A DNA stretch of 64,000 bases from Streptosporangium minutum (GCF_002149035.1 NZ_NGFP01000015.1:1-64000); one strand, 5' to 3'; counted from the stretch's first letter, positions 54,812 through 63,878 are shown. Notes: generated from the letters alone by a model not told the origin. Made by a program: numbers and translations.

Positions 54812-55791
54812 CCCACCCGGACCCGGGGATCGAGGACGGCATGGAGGACATCGGAGGCCAGGGAGGCCGCCAGGACCGCGAAGGCCGCGAAGCAGCTGAT
54901 CGCGGCGACGGTGTTGACGTCGTTGGTGGAGATGGAGTTGACGAGCTGCTCGCCCATGCCGTGCCAGCCGAAGATCTTCTCGGTGAAGGTGGTGCCGACC
55001 AGCAGCGAGCCGAAGGTGAAGGCGAAGTAGGTGACCGCCGGGATCAGCGCGGTGCGCAACGCGTGCCTGGTCAGCGCGGTACGGCGGCGCAACCCCTTGG
55101 CCATGGCCGTACGGATGAAGTCGGCGCCGAGCACGTCGAGCATCATGTTGCGCTGGTAGCGGCTGTAGACGGCGATCAGCCCCAGCGAGAGTGACAGGGT
55201 GGGCAGGATCAGGTGCTGGAGCCGGTCCGCCGCCTGGGTGGCGAAGCCTCCCTGCAGCCCGGGGGTGGCCTCGCCGCTGACCAGGAAGACCTGCGCGCCG
55301 ACCAGCCCGTTGAACCAGACCCCGGCGATGATCAGGATGTTGGCCAGCACGACCGTGGGGACCGCGAGGACGACGAAGGAGGCGCCGGTCGACAGCCGGT
55401 CGAACACGCCGTACTGCTTGACCGCCGCGTAGGCGCCGACGAACACGCCGGTGACGCTGCCCAGGATCAGCCCTATGGTGATCAGGCGCAGGGTGACACC
55501 GGCCCGCCGCCCCAGGTCCTCGCCGACCGAGCCGCCGGCCACCGTCTTGCCGAAGTCTCCGTGGACGACGCCGCCCGCCCAGGTCAGATAGCGGTCGAAC
55601 AGCGGCGTCCTGTCGTTCAGGTTGAGCTCGGTGAGGCGCGCGTCGATGACCGCCTGCGGGATCGGCGGGTTGCGGCCCTCGTAGTTGGACCGGGGATCGA
55701 GCGCGCCGGCCGCCAGCATGTAGGCCAGGCTCGTGGCAACGACGATCAGCACCAGGTAGTTGAGCAGCCGGCGCAGAAGGAATCCCGCCAT
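54808..55791 (-). CDS. Peptide ABC transporter permease (DppB-like)
   Basis: A 327-residue permease with the N-terminal FLLRRLLNYLVLIVVATSLAYM helix of DppB/OppB proteins. A large periplasmic loop with GGVVHGDFGKTVAGG follows, and the EAA loop is GADFIRTAMAKGLRRRTALTRHALRTALIP (about residues 222-251). It pairs with the DppC-like subunit to form the channel. ATG 55791 is the first gene of the operon. Upstream lies a stretch with TTGAGA (minus strand, about 55867-55872) that may be a -35 element. Confidence 0.92.
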   Translation of the reverse strand: MAGFLLRRLLNYLVLIVVATSLAYMLAAGALDPRSNYEGRNPPIPQAVIDARLTELNLNDRTPLFDRYLTWAGGVVHGDFGKTVAGGSVGEDLGRRAGVTLRLITIGLILGSVTGVFVGAYAAVKQYGVFDRLSTGASFVVLAVPTVVLANILIIAGVWFNGLVGAQVFLVSGEATPGLQGGFATQAADRLQHLILPTLSLSLGLIAVYSRYQRNMMLDVLGADFIRTAMAKGLRRRTALTRHALRTALIPAVTYFAFTFGSLLVGTTFTEKIFGWHGMGEQLVNSISTNDVNTVAAISCFAAFAVLAASLASDVLHAVLDPRVRVG

Positions 55792-56078
55792 CGCCTCCCC
55801 TTCCGCGGTCCCTGCTGTCGGTGGCCATCCTGCTACATGTTGCGTCCACTCAACTACAGAGAGTTCTCAATCGGGGGTGCGATCTCAGTCAAGGGCCGTG
55901 TTCGCCGCCCGCGCGTCATGAGCGCGCGGGCGCCGCACGGCGGGTCCGTCCACAACGGCCCGCAGGTCACCGCGCGACGGGCCTGTCCACGACGGCCCGC
56001 CGGGCATCACCGTCCGGCGGAGCCGTCCGACGACCGCTCCCGGGACGCCCCGGGCGCCGTCCGGCGACGGCACGTGGG
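55792..56078. other. Gap with terminator hairpin and degenerate copies of an AAA gene 3' end
   Basis: CGCCCGCGC (55906-55914) pairs with GCGCGGGCG (55924-55932), loop 9, a probable terminator for the AAA gene read leftward. From 55933 to 56078 several diverged units resemble the last codons of that gene (GTCCAC..CGGC and CACCGTCCGGCG appear two to three times), as if its 3' end had been tandemly duplicated and then decayed. No gene is present. Confidence 0.5.
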
Positions 56079-58424
56079 TCACCGTCCGGCGAGCTCGTCC
56101 ACGGCGGCGCGCAGGTCGGCACTGGTGATCGTGGTCAGGTCAGCGGCGCTGGCGGTGCCGCCGCCCAGGGCGGCCAGACGCACGTCGCGGCGCATCGCGG
56201 CACGCTCGAACAGCGAGCGGGCGAACCGGCCGTTGCCGAGGCCGTCGATCAGGCCCTCGTCGCAGACCCAGGTGAAGACCTCGGCCAGGTCCCGGCGGGC
56301 GGCCTCGTCGAACCGGTCACCCGACCTCTCGGCGAGCAGCTCGGCGATCTCGGCGAGCTCACCCGACTGGTAGGAGGGGAACTGCACGCGCTGGCTGAAC
56401 CTGCTGGCCAGGCCGGGGTTGGTCGCCAGGAACCCGTCCATCTCGCGCTCGTATCCGGCCAGGATGATCACCAGCCGGTCTCGGTCGTCCTCGGCCCGCT
56501 TGAGCAGCGTCTGCACGGCCTCGGCGCCGAAGGCGTCACCCCCGGCGTAGCCGGTGTTGATCAGGCTGTAGGCCTCGTCGACGAACAGCACCCCGCCCAG
56601 CGCCCGGTCCACCAGCTCGTTGGTCTTGATCGCGGTGGCGCCGAGATGCTGGCCGACCAGATCGGCACGCTGGGCCTCCACCACGTCGGGCTGGGCGAGC
56701 AGCCCCAGCGCGGCGAAGATGCGGCCCAGGATGCGGGCCACCGTGGTCTTGCCGGTGCCCGGCGGCCCGGCGAAGACGAAGTGCCGCATCTGCACCGGGG
56801 TCGGCAGTCCTCGCTCCTGGCGCATCCTGGCCACCCTGAGCTGCGCGGTGATCGCGTGCACCTGCCTCTTGACCGGCTCCAGACCGGCCATCCGGTCCAG
56901 GTCGGCGAGCGCCTCCTCCAGGCTGGGCGTGGCCTGGTAGCCCCGGAAGCGGGCGGTGAGCTCGTCGAAGGCCTTGGCGACGTCGTGCGCGGAGGTGGTC
57001 ACCAGGTCCTCGGTGGTGGGCGAGCCGCCCGCGCCCACCACCCGCACGTCCCGGGCCTGGGCCGCGGCCTCCACGAGGCTGCGCACGAACCGGGCGTTGC
57101 CCAGCTCGTCGACGATCGTGCGCCGGTGCACGTCCTCGAAGCGGGCGAGCAGCGCGGGCCCGGCGTCCCCGGCCATCCGGTCGCCGCGCCGCCGCTGCAG
57201 CAGCTCGGTGATCTGGAGCAGCTCCTCCGGCGCGTAGCTGGGGAAGCGGACCCGGCTGGCGAACCGGCTGGACAGGCCGGGGTTGGAGGACAGGAAGGAG
57301 GCCATCTCCTTCTCGTAGCCGGCCAGGATGATGACCAGGCGGTCGCGGTCGTCCTCGGCCCGCTTGAGCAGCGTCTGCACGGCCTCGGCGCCGAAGCGGT
57401 CGGGCTGGCCGTCGCCCGAGTTGATCAGGCTGTAGGCCTCGTCGACGAACAGCACCCCGCCCAGCGCCCGGTCCACCAGCTCGTTGGTCTTGATCGCGGT
57501 GGCGCCGAGGAACTCCCCGACGAGGTCGGCACGCTGGGCCTCCACCACGTAGGGGGTCTCCAGCAGGCCGAACGCGTAGAAGATCTTCGCCACGGTCCTG
57601 GCCACGCTGGTCTTGCCGGTGCCCGGGGGGCCGACGAACACGAAGTGGCGCATCGGCGGCTCGGTGGAGTATCCGGCCTCCTTGCGGAGCCGGGACGCCT
57701 CGATCGAGGCGGCGATGGAGCGCACCTGCTCCTTCACCGGAGCCAGGCCGATCATGCTGTCGAGCTCGCCGAGGGCCTCCTCCACCGAGATCGGCGGCGG
57801 CGCGGCCTGCTCGCCGGACGCGGAGACCGGCTGCCCGCCCTCGCGGACCCGGAGCCGGGCCGGCTGCTCGGTCCCCGTCAACGCGGCCCTGGCCTGGCGG
57901 GCCTGGACGAAGCGGTAGACCAGCACCGCGGCGGCCACGCCGTACGCGGCCCACAGGGCGGCGCCCGGCGACACCGCGGCGAGCGCGAGGGCCACCACCG
58001 CGGCCGGGACCAGGGCCATGAGCGTGGTCAGCCACGGAGGGACCCAGCGGATGAGGTGCGCGAGCCCCGCCACCGGGACGGCCAGGAACGTCAGCGCCGC
58101 CGAGGAGGGCGACTGCGTGCCGTACAGGCTCTGGAAGACCGGCAGGAGCAGCACCCAGGCGGCCACCACGACGAGGGTGGCGGCGGCCCGGGGGAAGCGC
58201 AGCGTCAGCGCGGCGAAAGCGAGCAGGGTGAGCGTGACGAGGAACGCGTTGAGCGGCGACCAGCCCATGCCCAGCGCCAGCCCGACCGCCCCGATGAGCA
58301 GCGCGGCGTAGATCAGCCTGCGCAGGAACGGTGAGAGCCGGAAATAACCCAGCCTGATCTGTTCGAACACATCCCGTGCCGCCGCGCGCCCCGCCGGCCG
58401 GGCCCTGTCGGGTTCCCGCATCAC
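56079..58424 (-). CDS. Membrane-anchored double AAA+ ATPase (CbbX/CfxQ, EccA-like)
   Basis: The 781-residue protein begins with five to six hydrophobic segments (about 35-175), then two CbbX-type AAA+ domains. Walker A sequences are FVGPPGTGKTS (about 265) and FAGPPGTGKTT (about 556). Both have Walker B LFVDEAYSLIN and the ALGGVLF segment. CbbX and EccA proteins remodel protein complexes, with EccA serving type VII secretion; no secretion genes are nearby, so the client is unknown. The N-terminal membrane part is not present in CbbX or EccA. ATG 58424 follows GGGGAGG; the adjacent ATG 58421 has better spacing. Confidence 0.9.
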   Translation of the reverse strand: MMREPDRARPAGRAAARDVFEQIRLGYFRLSPFLRRLIYAALLIGAVGLALGMGWSPLNAFLVTLTLLAFAALTLRFPRAAATLVVVAAWVLLLPVFQSLYGTQSPSSAALTFLAVPVAGLAHLIRWVPPWLTTLMALVPAAVVALALAAVSPGAALWAAYGVAAAVLVYRFVQARQARAALTGTEQPARLRVREGGQPVSASGEQAAPPPISVEEALGELDSMIGLAPVKEQVRSIAASIEASRLRKEAGYSTEPPMRHFVFVGPPGTGKTSVARTVAKIFYAFGLLETPYVVEAQRADLVGEFLGATAIKTNELVDRALGGVLFVDEAYSLINSGDGQPDRFGAEAVQTLLKRAEDDRDRLVIILAGYEKEMASFLSSNPGLSSRFASRVRFPSYAPEELLQITELLQRRRGDRMAGDAGPALLARFEDVHRRTIVDELGNARFVRSLVEAAAQARDVRVVGAGGSPTTEDLVTTSAHDVAKAFDELTARFRGYQATPSLEEALADLDRMAGLEPVKRQVHAITAQLRVARMRQERGLPTPVQMRHFVFAGPPGTGKTTVARILGRIFAALGLLAQPDVVEAQRADLVGQHLGATAIKTNELVDRALGGVLFVDEAYSLINTGYAGGDAFGAEAVQTLLKRAEDDRDRLVIILAGYEREMDGFLATNPGLASRFSQRVQFPSYQSGELAEIAELLAERSGDRFDEAARRDLAEVFTWVCDEGLIDGLGNGRFARSLFERAAMRRDVRLAALGGGTASAADLTTITSADLRAAVDELAGR

Positions 58425-58813
58425 GCCTCCCCGGTCCGACCCCGGTTATACCGCACCGAGAAGAGGTTTGCGCATGCCTGAGCAACGCGCCACGCCGCCG
58501 CACGACACGATCATATAAAGGGATGAGGACGGATGAACCCTACGATCCGGGCGTCAAATTCCGGCCACGTGTCCCGCCACGGGAAACACCCCCTCCCTCC
58601 GCCGCGCTCCCGCGCCTCTCCGGGCCGTCCGGTCCGGCGCTCCGGCGGCTGGACGGGCGGCGCCGGGCGGCGGGGCAGGCGGCGGAGGGCGGCGGCGCGC
58701 CCGTACGGCCCGCGCCGGCGACCGCCGGGCGCCGGCCAGGGGAATGTCACCGGCCGGGAAGGACACCGGCGGCCGGACGAGGCGCGTCGCGGGCTCCCCT
58801 CCTTCCCCGCCGC
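58425..58813. other. Promoter region of the AAA gene and non-coding sequence
   Basis: The minus strand carries TATGAT (58510-58515 on plus coordinates), a good -10 hexamer, about 85 bp before the AAA start in an unusually AT-rich patch. No clear -35 partner was identified. From 58530 to 58813 the sequence is very GC-rich and low in complexity; the frames there have no ribosome sites, and none is accepted as a gene. Confidence 0.45.
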
Positions 58814-60682
58814 TCAGCCGGGGCGGACGCGGCCCTGGTGGCGGCCGGGATACTCGCCGACCATGACGTGTTTGGGGGTGATCCGGAGCACGGCGGCCTC
58901 GGTGTCGCCGATCGCGATGCCGCGCACCTCGGCCCAGAAGCGGCGGTCCAGCGGGTCGGCCACGAACACCGCCACCCTCGGGTCGTGTTCGGCCGCCCTC
59001 CACGCGTCGTCGGCGGCGATCAGGCGGAGCTCGCCGCCCGGGCCGACCGAGCTGACCGAGCCGACGGCCAGCGCGCGCGGCCCGGTCGGGTCGGCGTAGG
59101 CGAGCACCACCCCCCGGGCGTAGGTGAAGGCCCGGCGCACCTCCCCGCTGAGCCCCACCGGAGGCCCGGCGTCACCCGGCAGGCGGGGGCCACAGCTCTC
59201 GCACATGACCAGGGAGGCCCGCCAGGGCCCCGGCGCGCCCTGCCACCAGGCCCGCGCCGACCGCGTGGCGGACACCGCCACCAGCGCGGCCAGCATCCCT
59301 GTCCCGGCCCGCAGGGACCAGGCGCCCACCGTCCCGGGAAGCCCCAGCGCAGGCCCGGCCGCCGCCACGCCGAGCGCCAGGGACGCGGCCACCAGCAGGG
59401 CCAGCGCCACCTTGAGCAGCCGGTCCGTGACGAGCACCTGGCGGAGGCAGGGGGCCAGCCCTCCCCTGGCGTGCGCCCAGCCGAGCGCGAGCGGGACGGC
59501 CGGCGCGGCGAAGGCCCACCCCGGCTCGTCCAGGAACAGGGCGGCCCCCGCGATCACGGCCAGCACCGACCACGCGCGGCCCGCCACCAGCCAGAGGGTC
59601 ACGTCGATGTCCCGCCGGGCCGTACGGTCCTCGTGGACCGCGGCGAACTCGGCCAGCGCCCTGACCGGCCGGCCCCGCCACGCCTCGACCATCGCGCGCA
59701 GGGCGATCACGGCCACGCCGTTGAGGAGGACCAGCCCGGCGAGGGCCGCCCACAGGCCGTCCGCCGGCTCCGTCACCGGATCGAAGACGAGCGGGGGAGC
59801 CGTCCGGGGAAGGGTGGCGATCGCCGCCACATAGGCGGCGACGGCGATCAAGGTGATCGAGACGGACATGCCGAGCCACAGGTCACGGGTGAGCATGCCG
59901 GGGATGTAGGGCCAGAGCCTGACCCGGTGGGCCTGCCTGAGCGTGATCGCCAGAACGGCGGCCGGCACCACCGCGCCGCCGAGCCTTGCCTCGGTGACCA
60001 GGCCGGGGCCGAAGGCCACCGCGGCGACCACGGCGAGCGATACGGCCAGCAGGACGCGGACCTGCCGCGACCACGCCTCCATGGCCCGCCGGGCCCGGCC
60101 GGTCTCGCGGGGGTCGACCGGCCAGGCGGGATCGTGATGGCCCCGGGGGCGCTCCCAGCGCAGGAAGGCCAGGCCGAGGTTGATCCTGGCGCCGGGGTGG
60201 CCGTCCAGGCGGCGCAGCGCGTCGCGGTAGGCGGTCCCGGCGCGGCGGTGCTCACCGCGCAGCAGCGCGAGGTCGCCGAGGAGAACGTGCGGATCGGGCT
60301 CCTCGGGTGCGTAGCGGACGGCCCTGGCCGCCTGGACCCACGACTCCCGCCAGCGTCCCGGCACCCGGCGCAGGGCCGCGCCGAGGCGCAGTCGCGCGGC
60401 CCAGGACCCGGGCGCCAGCCGTACGGCCTCCTCGGCGGCGGCCACGGCCTCCGCGTCGCGGCCGAGCCGTTCGAAGGCGAGGCTGGCGAGGCGGTAGCCC
60501 CAGTCGGCCCCGGATTCGGCCAGGGGGTCACGCTCCACCGCCTGGCGCGCGGCGTCCAGCGCGGCCTCCGGCTCGTCACGGCTCAGGCAGGCGGCGGCCA
60601 CGGCGCACCATTCGCGCGGATTATCGGGGTCCAGCGGGGACGGGGCCTGAGCGGAGTCCTGCCCGCCGGGACCGCTCACCAC
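58814..60682 (-). CDS. TPR - membrane - PNPOx-like fusion protein of unknown function
   Basis: The 622-residue protein joins three parts. N-terminal TPR-like helices (about 15-180) have NPREWCAVAAACLSRDEPEA and LGDLALLRGEHRRAGTAYRDAL. Several hydrophobic helices (about 205-480) follow. The C-terminal domain (about 495-610) resembles the pyridoxamine-phosphate-oxidase/flavin-reductase split barrel: DAWRAAEHDPRVAVFVADP, RFWAEVRGIAIGDTEAAVLRI, then TPKHVMVGEY. The last motif pattern (ITPKxV) is typical of that fold. A CESC pair near 498 may bind metal. The architecture is unknown to me. GTG 60682 and the adjacent GTG 60679 are possible starts. Confidence 0.8.
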   Translation of the reverse strand: MVSGPGGQDSAQAPSPLDPDNPREWCAVAAACLSRDEPEAALDAARQAVERDPLAESGADWGYRLASLAFERLGRDAEAVAAAEEAVRLAPGSWAARLRLGAALRRVPGRWRESWVQAARAVRYAPEEPDPHVLLGDLALLRGEHRRAGTAYRDALRRLDGHPGARINLGLAFLRWERPRGHHDPAWPVDPRETGRARRAMEAWSRQVRVLLAVSLAVVAAVAFGPGLVTEARLGGAVVPAAVLAITLRQAHRVRLWPYIPGMLTRDLWLGMSVSITLIAVAAYVAAIATLPRTAPPLVFDPVTEPADGLWAALAGLVLLNGVAVIALRAMVEAWRGRPVRALAEFAAVHEDRTARRDIDVTLWLVAGRAWSVLAVIAGAALFLDEPGWAFAAPAVPLALGWAHARGGLAPCLRQVLVTDRLLKVALALLVAASLALGVAAAGPALGLPGTVGAWSLRAGTGMLAALVAVSATRSARAWWQGAPGPWRASLVMCESCGPRLPGDAGPPVGLSGEVRRAFTYARGVVLAYADPTGPRALAVGSVSSVGPGGELRLIAADDAWRAAEHDPRVAVFVADPLDRRFWAEVRGIAIGDTEAAVLRITPKHVMVGEYPGRHQGRVRPG

Positions 60683-60772
60683 GACGGCTCATGGACCTTG
60701 CACTGACTCCCCACGATCGCCATGGTCCGTGCGGGATCACTGTTTGCCTAGATGGCGGATATATGCCTGTAT

Positions 60773-60840
60773 CTCTCTAGAGAGGTCGCGCCCATCCCCA
60801 GGCGATGCGCATACCGACGTGAACCGATCGTCCGATCGGT
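60773..60840. promoter_or_regulatory. Two palindromes upstream of the MFS exporter
   Basis: CTCTCTAGAGAG at 60773-60784 is a perfect 12-bp palindrome in an AT-rich patch (ATATATGCCTGTAT precedes it). ACCGATCG-TC-CGATCGGT at 60823-60840 is a perfect 8-bp inverted repeat with a 2-bp spacer. Both lie in the 228-bp gap before the exporter at 60911, the usual place for repressor sites on drug pumps. The second has the form of TetR-family operators; no regulator is encoded beside it. Confidence 0.5.
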
Positions 60841-60910
60841 CTCATCCGGTGCCCGACTTCGCCTAAGCTGCGACGCATGTTCGTCCAGGTAGGCAACCCC
60901 TGAGCGGCCC

Positions 60911-62464
60911 ATGATCACCATGGGGGCCGTGGCCGGGGCCACGCGAGACGGAAGCGATCCGCGGGCGCGCGGGGCCGGCCGCTGGTCGGTCCTGATACTT
61001 CTCTGCTTCAGCCTCCTGCTGATCGCGGTGGACGCCACCGTCCTGCACATCGCGGTCCCGGCGCTGACCGCCGCGCTGGAACCGAGCTCGGTGCAACTGC
61101 TGTGGATCATCGACGTCTACTCGCTGGTGGTCGCGCCGCTGCTGCTGACCTTCGGCACGCTCGGCGACCGCTACGGGCGGAAACGCCTGGTGCTCGCCGG
61201 ATACCTGGTGTTCGGCGCCGCCTCCGCGGCGGCGGCGTTCGCGCCGACCCCGCTCACGCTCATCGCCGCGCGGGCGTTCCTCGGCGTCGGCGGCGCGATG
61301 ATCATGCCTGCCACGCTCTCCATCATCCGGCAGGTCTTCACCGACCGGCGGGAGCGCGCGATCGCGCTGGGCGTGTGGAGCGCGGTGGCGGCGGCCGGAG
61401 CCGCGATCGGGCCGCTCATCGGCGGCCTGCTCGTCGAGCACTTCTGGTGGGGCGCCGTCTTCCTGATCAACGTGCCGATCCTGCTGGTGCTGCTGCCCTC
61501 GGCCGCCAGGATCCTGCCCGAGTCACGCCGGCGCGCCTCGCAACCGTGGGACGCGCCCAGCGCGCTGCTGTCGGTGCTCGGCATCCTCGCACTGGCCTTC
61601 GGCCTGAAGGAGGCGGGATCGGGCCATCCGGGCGGGGTGGCGGCTTTCCTGTGCGGAGCCGGGCTGCTGGTCTGGTTCGTGCGCAGGCAACGGCGGCTGC
61701 CCTTCCCGCTGCTCGACCTCGGCCTGTTCCGGCGGCGGGCGTTCTCCGTCGGGGTGGCGGCCGTGCTGCTGACGGTCTTCGCGCTGGTCGGGCTGGAGCT
61801 GATGCTCGCCCAGTATCTGCAGCTCGTGCTCGGTGACAGCCCGCTCGGAGCCGCGGTCCGCATGCTGCCGCTGATGATCGCCTCCGTCGCGGGCGGCCTC
61901 GCCGGCGCGCAGCTGCTGCGCCGGGTCGGGCTGCGCGCCACGATGAGCGGTGGGCTCGCGCTGACCACCCTGTCCCTGCTCCCCCCGCTGGGCTGGGGGA
62001 CCGAGCCGCATCCGCTGGTGCTCGCGCTCTGCTTCATCGGCATCGGCTTCGGCATCCAGGTCACCCTGCTGGCCGCGTCCGACACGATCATGTCGTCCGC
62101 CTCGGAGTCGCGGGCGGGCGGCGCCGCCGCGATCGAGGAGACCGCCTACGAGCTGGGCGCCGGCCTCGGGGTGGCGATCCTCGGCACAGTCACCACCATC
62201 ATCTACGCGCCCTCGCTGGCCCCGGTCTCCGGCGTCTCCCCCGAGCTGATGACCCTGGCCCGCCAGTCGCTCGCCGCCGCGGCGCACGCGGCCCAGGAGA
62301 TCGGCGGCGCCACCGGGATCGCACTGCTGGACGCCGCCCGGGTCGCCTTCGTCTCCGGGCTGCACACCACGATCATGGTGAGCGTGCTCCTGCTGGGCGT
62401 GACCGCGGTCTCGGTGGCGCTCCTGGTCCCCCGCCGATCCGCTGACCAGGGCGACTGCGACTGA
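60911..62464 (+). CDS. MFS transporter, DHA2 (SmvA/QacA-like) multidrug family
   Basis: The 517-residue protein has about 14 membrane helices. Motif A is GTLGDRYGRKRLVLAGY after helix 2, an acidic residue lies in helix 1 (LLIAVDATVLHIAVPAL, Asp about 41), and the antiporter motif C is SAVAAAGAAIGPLIGGLLVEHFWW in helix 5. Closest in pattern to SmvA/QacA-type pumps for cationic drugs. ATG 60911 is preferred; ATG 60920 is an alternative. An eight-codon mini-ORF (ATG 60877 to TGA 60901) lies just upstream and might influence translation. Two palindromes further upstream suggest repression. Confidence 0.9.
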   Translation: MITMGAVAGATRDGSDPRARGAGRWSVLILLCFSLLLIAVDATVLHIAVPALTAALEPSSVQLLWIIDVYSLVVAPLLLTFGTLGDRYGRKRLVLAGYLVFGAASAAAAFAPTPLTLIAARAFLGVGGAMIMPATLSIIRQVFTDRRERAIALGVWSAVAAAGAAIGPLIGGLLVEHFWWGAVFLINVPILLVLLPSAARILPESRRRASQPWDAPSALLSVLGILALAFGLKEAGSGHPGGVAAFLCGAGLLVWFVRRQRRLPFPLLDLGLFRRRAFSVGVAAVLLTVFALVGLELMLAQYLQLVLGDSPLGAAVRMLPLMIASVAGGLAGAQLLRRVGLRATMSGGLALTTLSLLPPLGWGTEPHPLVLALCFIGIGFGIQVTLLAASDTIMSSASESRAGGAAAIEETAYELGAGLGVAILGTVTTIIYAPSLAPVSGVSPELMTLARQSLAAAAHAAQEIGGATGIALLDAARVAFVSGLHTTIMVSVLLLGVTAVSVALLVPRRSADQGDCD

Positions 62465-62532
62465 CGGGTTTGGACGGGCTCCGCGCGGTCATCTATGGGC
62501 AGGAACGGTGAATCTGACCAGAATGAGGAACC

Positions 62533-63381
62533 GTGCGACGAACCCTCCACGATCTCGCCGCCCTGGCCGCCAGGTTGGGGGTGGGCGGCATCTTCTTCGC
62601 CAACGGCTGGCACAAGCTGGAGGCGGGGCTGACCGCCACCGGCGACCAGTTCGCGACCCTGGGCGCCCCCGCCCCCGGCGCCTGGGCCGCCACCACGATG
62701 CTCATGGAACTCATCGGCGGAGCCCTGCTCGTGTTCGGGCTCGCCGTACCGGCCTGCGGGCTGCTGCTGTTCGCCGAGGCCGTCGCCGTGTTCATCGTGG
62801 CCAGCGGGGAGCAGGGCCTGCCGCTGACCGGCGGCGACGTCAACCTGATCGTGGCGCTCGGCGCGGCCTCGATCCTTCTCGCGGTCGGCGGCGCGGGCCG
62901 GCTGTCGGTCGACCACATGGTGGTGATCAAGCGGCGTGAGGCCGAGGCCGCCGAGGACTTCGCGGCCGAGGCCGAGGCCGACGACGTCATCGCCGCGCTG
63001 CGCGAGCCGGAGGCCTCCGGCCCCGCCCCGGACGGGCCCGCCCAGGCCTCGCCCGCGGGAGGGCGGGCCGCTCAGGCGGAGCGGCCGGTCCGGGCCGGGC
63101 AGCCGGTTCAGGCGGAGCGGCCGGGGCAGGCCGGGCAGCCGGTTCAGGCGGAGCGGCCGGGGCAGGCCGGCCGGGCGGACAGGGCCCCCCGGACGGGCAG
63201 GCCGGGCCAGGATCCCCGGGGTGACGGCTCCGAGACCGGCAGGGACACCGCGGAGTTCCCCGCCGTCCAGCCCCGGGCCCGCCGCCGGAGTACGGCGAGC
63301 GAGCCGGAGACCGCCTCCCCGCCCGGTAAAAGCGCCGACACCCTGGTGGCCGGGGAGAAGGAGGAGTCAGCCGGGGAGTGA
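62533..63381 (+). CDS. DoxX-family membrane protein with a long low-complexity tail
   Basis: The first 130 residues form a four-helix DoxX domain (LAARLGVGGIFFANGWHKLEAG ... GGDVNLIVALGAASILLAVG). In mycobacteria a DoxX protein works with thiol-oxidative stress systems; the function of this one is unknown. Residues about 131-282 are cytoplasmic, Ala/Glu/Pro/Gly/Arg-rich and disordered, including a 12-residue tandem repeat (residues 181-216). GTG 62533 follows AGGAA. It is 68 bp downstream of the MFS gene in the same direction. Confidence 0.82.
   Translation: MRRTLHDLAALAARLGVGGIFFANGWHKLEAGLTATGDQFATLGAPAPGAWAATTMLMELIGGALLVFGLAVPACGLLLFAEAVAVFIVASGEQGLPLTGGDVNLIVALGAASILLAVGGAGRLSVDHMVVIKRREAEAAEDFAAEAEADDVIAALREPEASGPAPDGPAQASPAGGRAAQAERPVRAGQPVQAERPGQAGQPVQAERPGQAGRADRAPRTGRPGQDPRGDGSETGRDTAEFPAVQPRARRRSTASEPETASPPGKSADTLVAGEKEESAGE
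63073..63180 (+). repeat. 36-bp tandem repeat in the DoxX tail (three copies)
   Basis: Copies start at 63073, 63109 and 63145 with core CAGGCGGAGCGGCCGG. Each encodes twelve residues (QAERPGQAGQPV and variants). The period is a multiple of three, so copy number can change without a frameshift. Confidence 0.85.
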
Positions 63382-63391
63382 GCGGTCCGGC

Positions 63392-63847
63392 TCACCGCGC
63401 TGGCCGTGCCGGCGGCCGCGGTGATCGCGCCGGAGCAGCGGCCGGTCGCCCACCGAACCCCTGGTCCTCCCCGTCCTCCCCGCCCGCCTGCACGGCCGGA
63501 GGCGGGGGGAGAGCGTCGGCGCGGTCCTGGGCGTCCAGGACATCGTCTCCGTGGTCGAAGGCCCATTCCCCGAAGGCCCCGATCAGCGGCACCAGGCTGT
63601 GGCCCAGATCCGTGAGCCCGTACTCGACCCGGGGCGGCGCCTCGGAGTAGGCCCGGCGGGAGACGAGACCGTTGTACTCCAGCCTCCGGAGGGTCTCGGT
63701 GAGCACCTTCGTGCTGATCCCCCCGATGTGCTCGCGCAGTTCGCCGGGCCGGCGCGGGCCGGTGCGCAGCGCCCAGACGACGACGGCGTTCCAGGTGTTG
63801 CCGATCAGATCGAAGGCGAGGCGGGCGCGGCAGTCGGCGAGGAACAC
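63392..63847 (-). CDS. HxlR-family winged-helix transcriptional regulator
   Basis: A 151-residue regulator with the HxlR domain (about residues 5-105): Cys6 in FLADCRARLAFDLIGNTWN, the recognition region GGISTKVLTETLRRLEYNGLV, and the wing RVEYGLTDLGHSL. The N-terminal Cys is conserved in thiol- or aldehyde-sensing members. The last 40 residues are Pro/Gly/Ala-rich and not part of the domain. GTG 63847 has GGAGG seven bases upstream. It is divergent from the reductase-like gene at 63944, its probable target. Confidence 0.9.
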   Translation of the reverse strand: MFLADCRARLAFDLIGNTWNAVVVWALRTGPRRPGELREHIGGISTKVLTETLRRLEYNGLVSRRAYSEAPPRVEYGLTDLGHSLVPLIGAFGEWAFDHGDDVLDAQDRADALPPPPAVQAGGEDGEDQGFGGRPAAAPARSPRPPARPAR

Positions 63848-63878
63848 GTCGGGTCCTCCAGTATCGCTGAGGCGTTAC

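Noticed and set aside
53888-55849. Single 653-codon minus-strand frame across both permease genes
   Set aside because: Its first part is out of frame with the real DppB-like gene; the true DppC-like gene starts at 54811 by GTGA overlap.
58533-59099. Plus-strand frame opposite and upstream of the TPR-fusion gene
   Set aside because: Arg/Pro/Gly-rich low-complexity translation, mostly antisense to the real gene.
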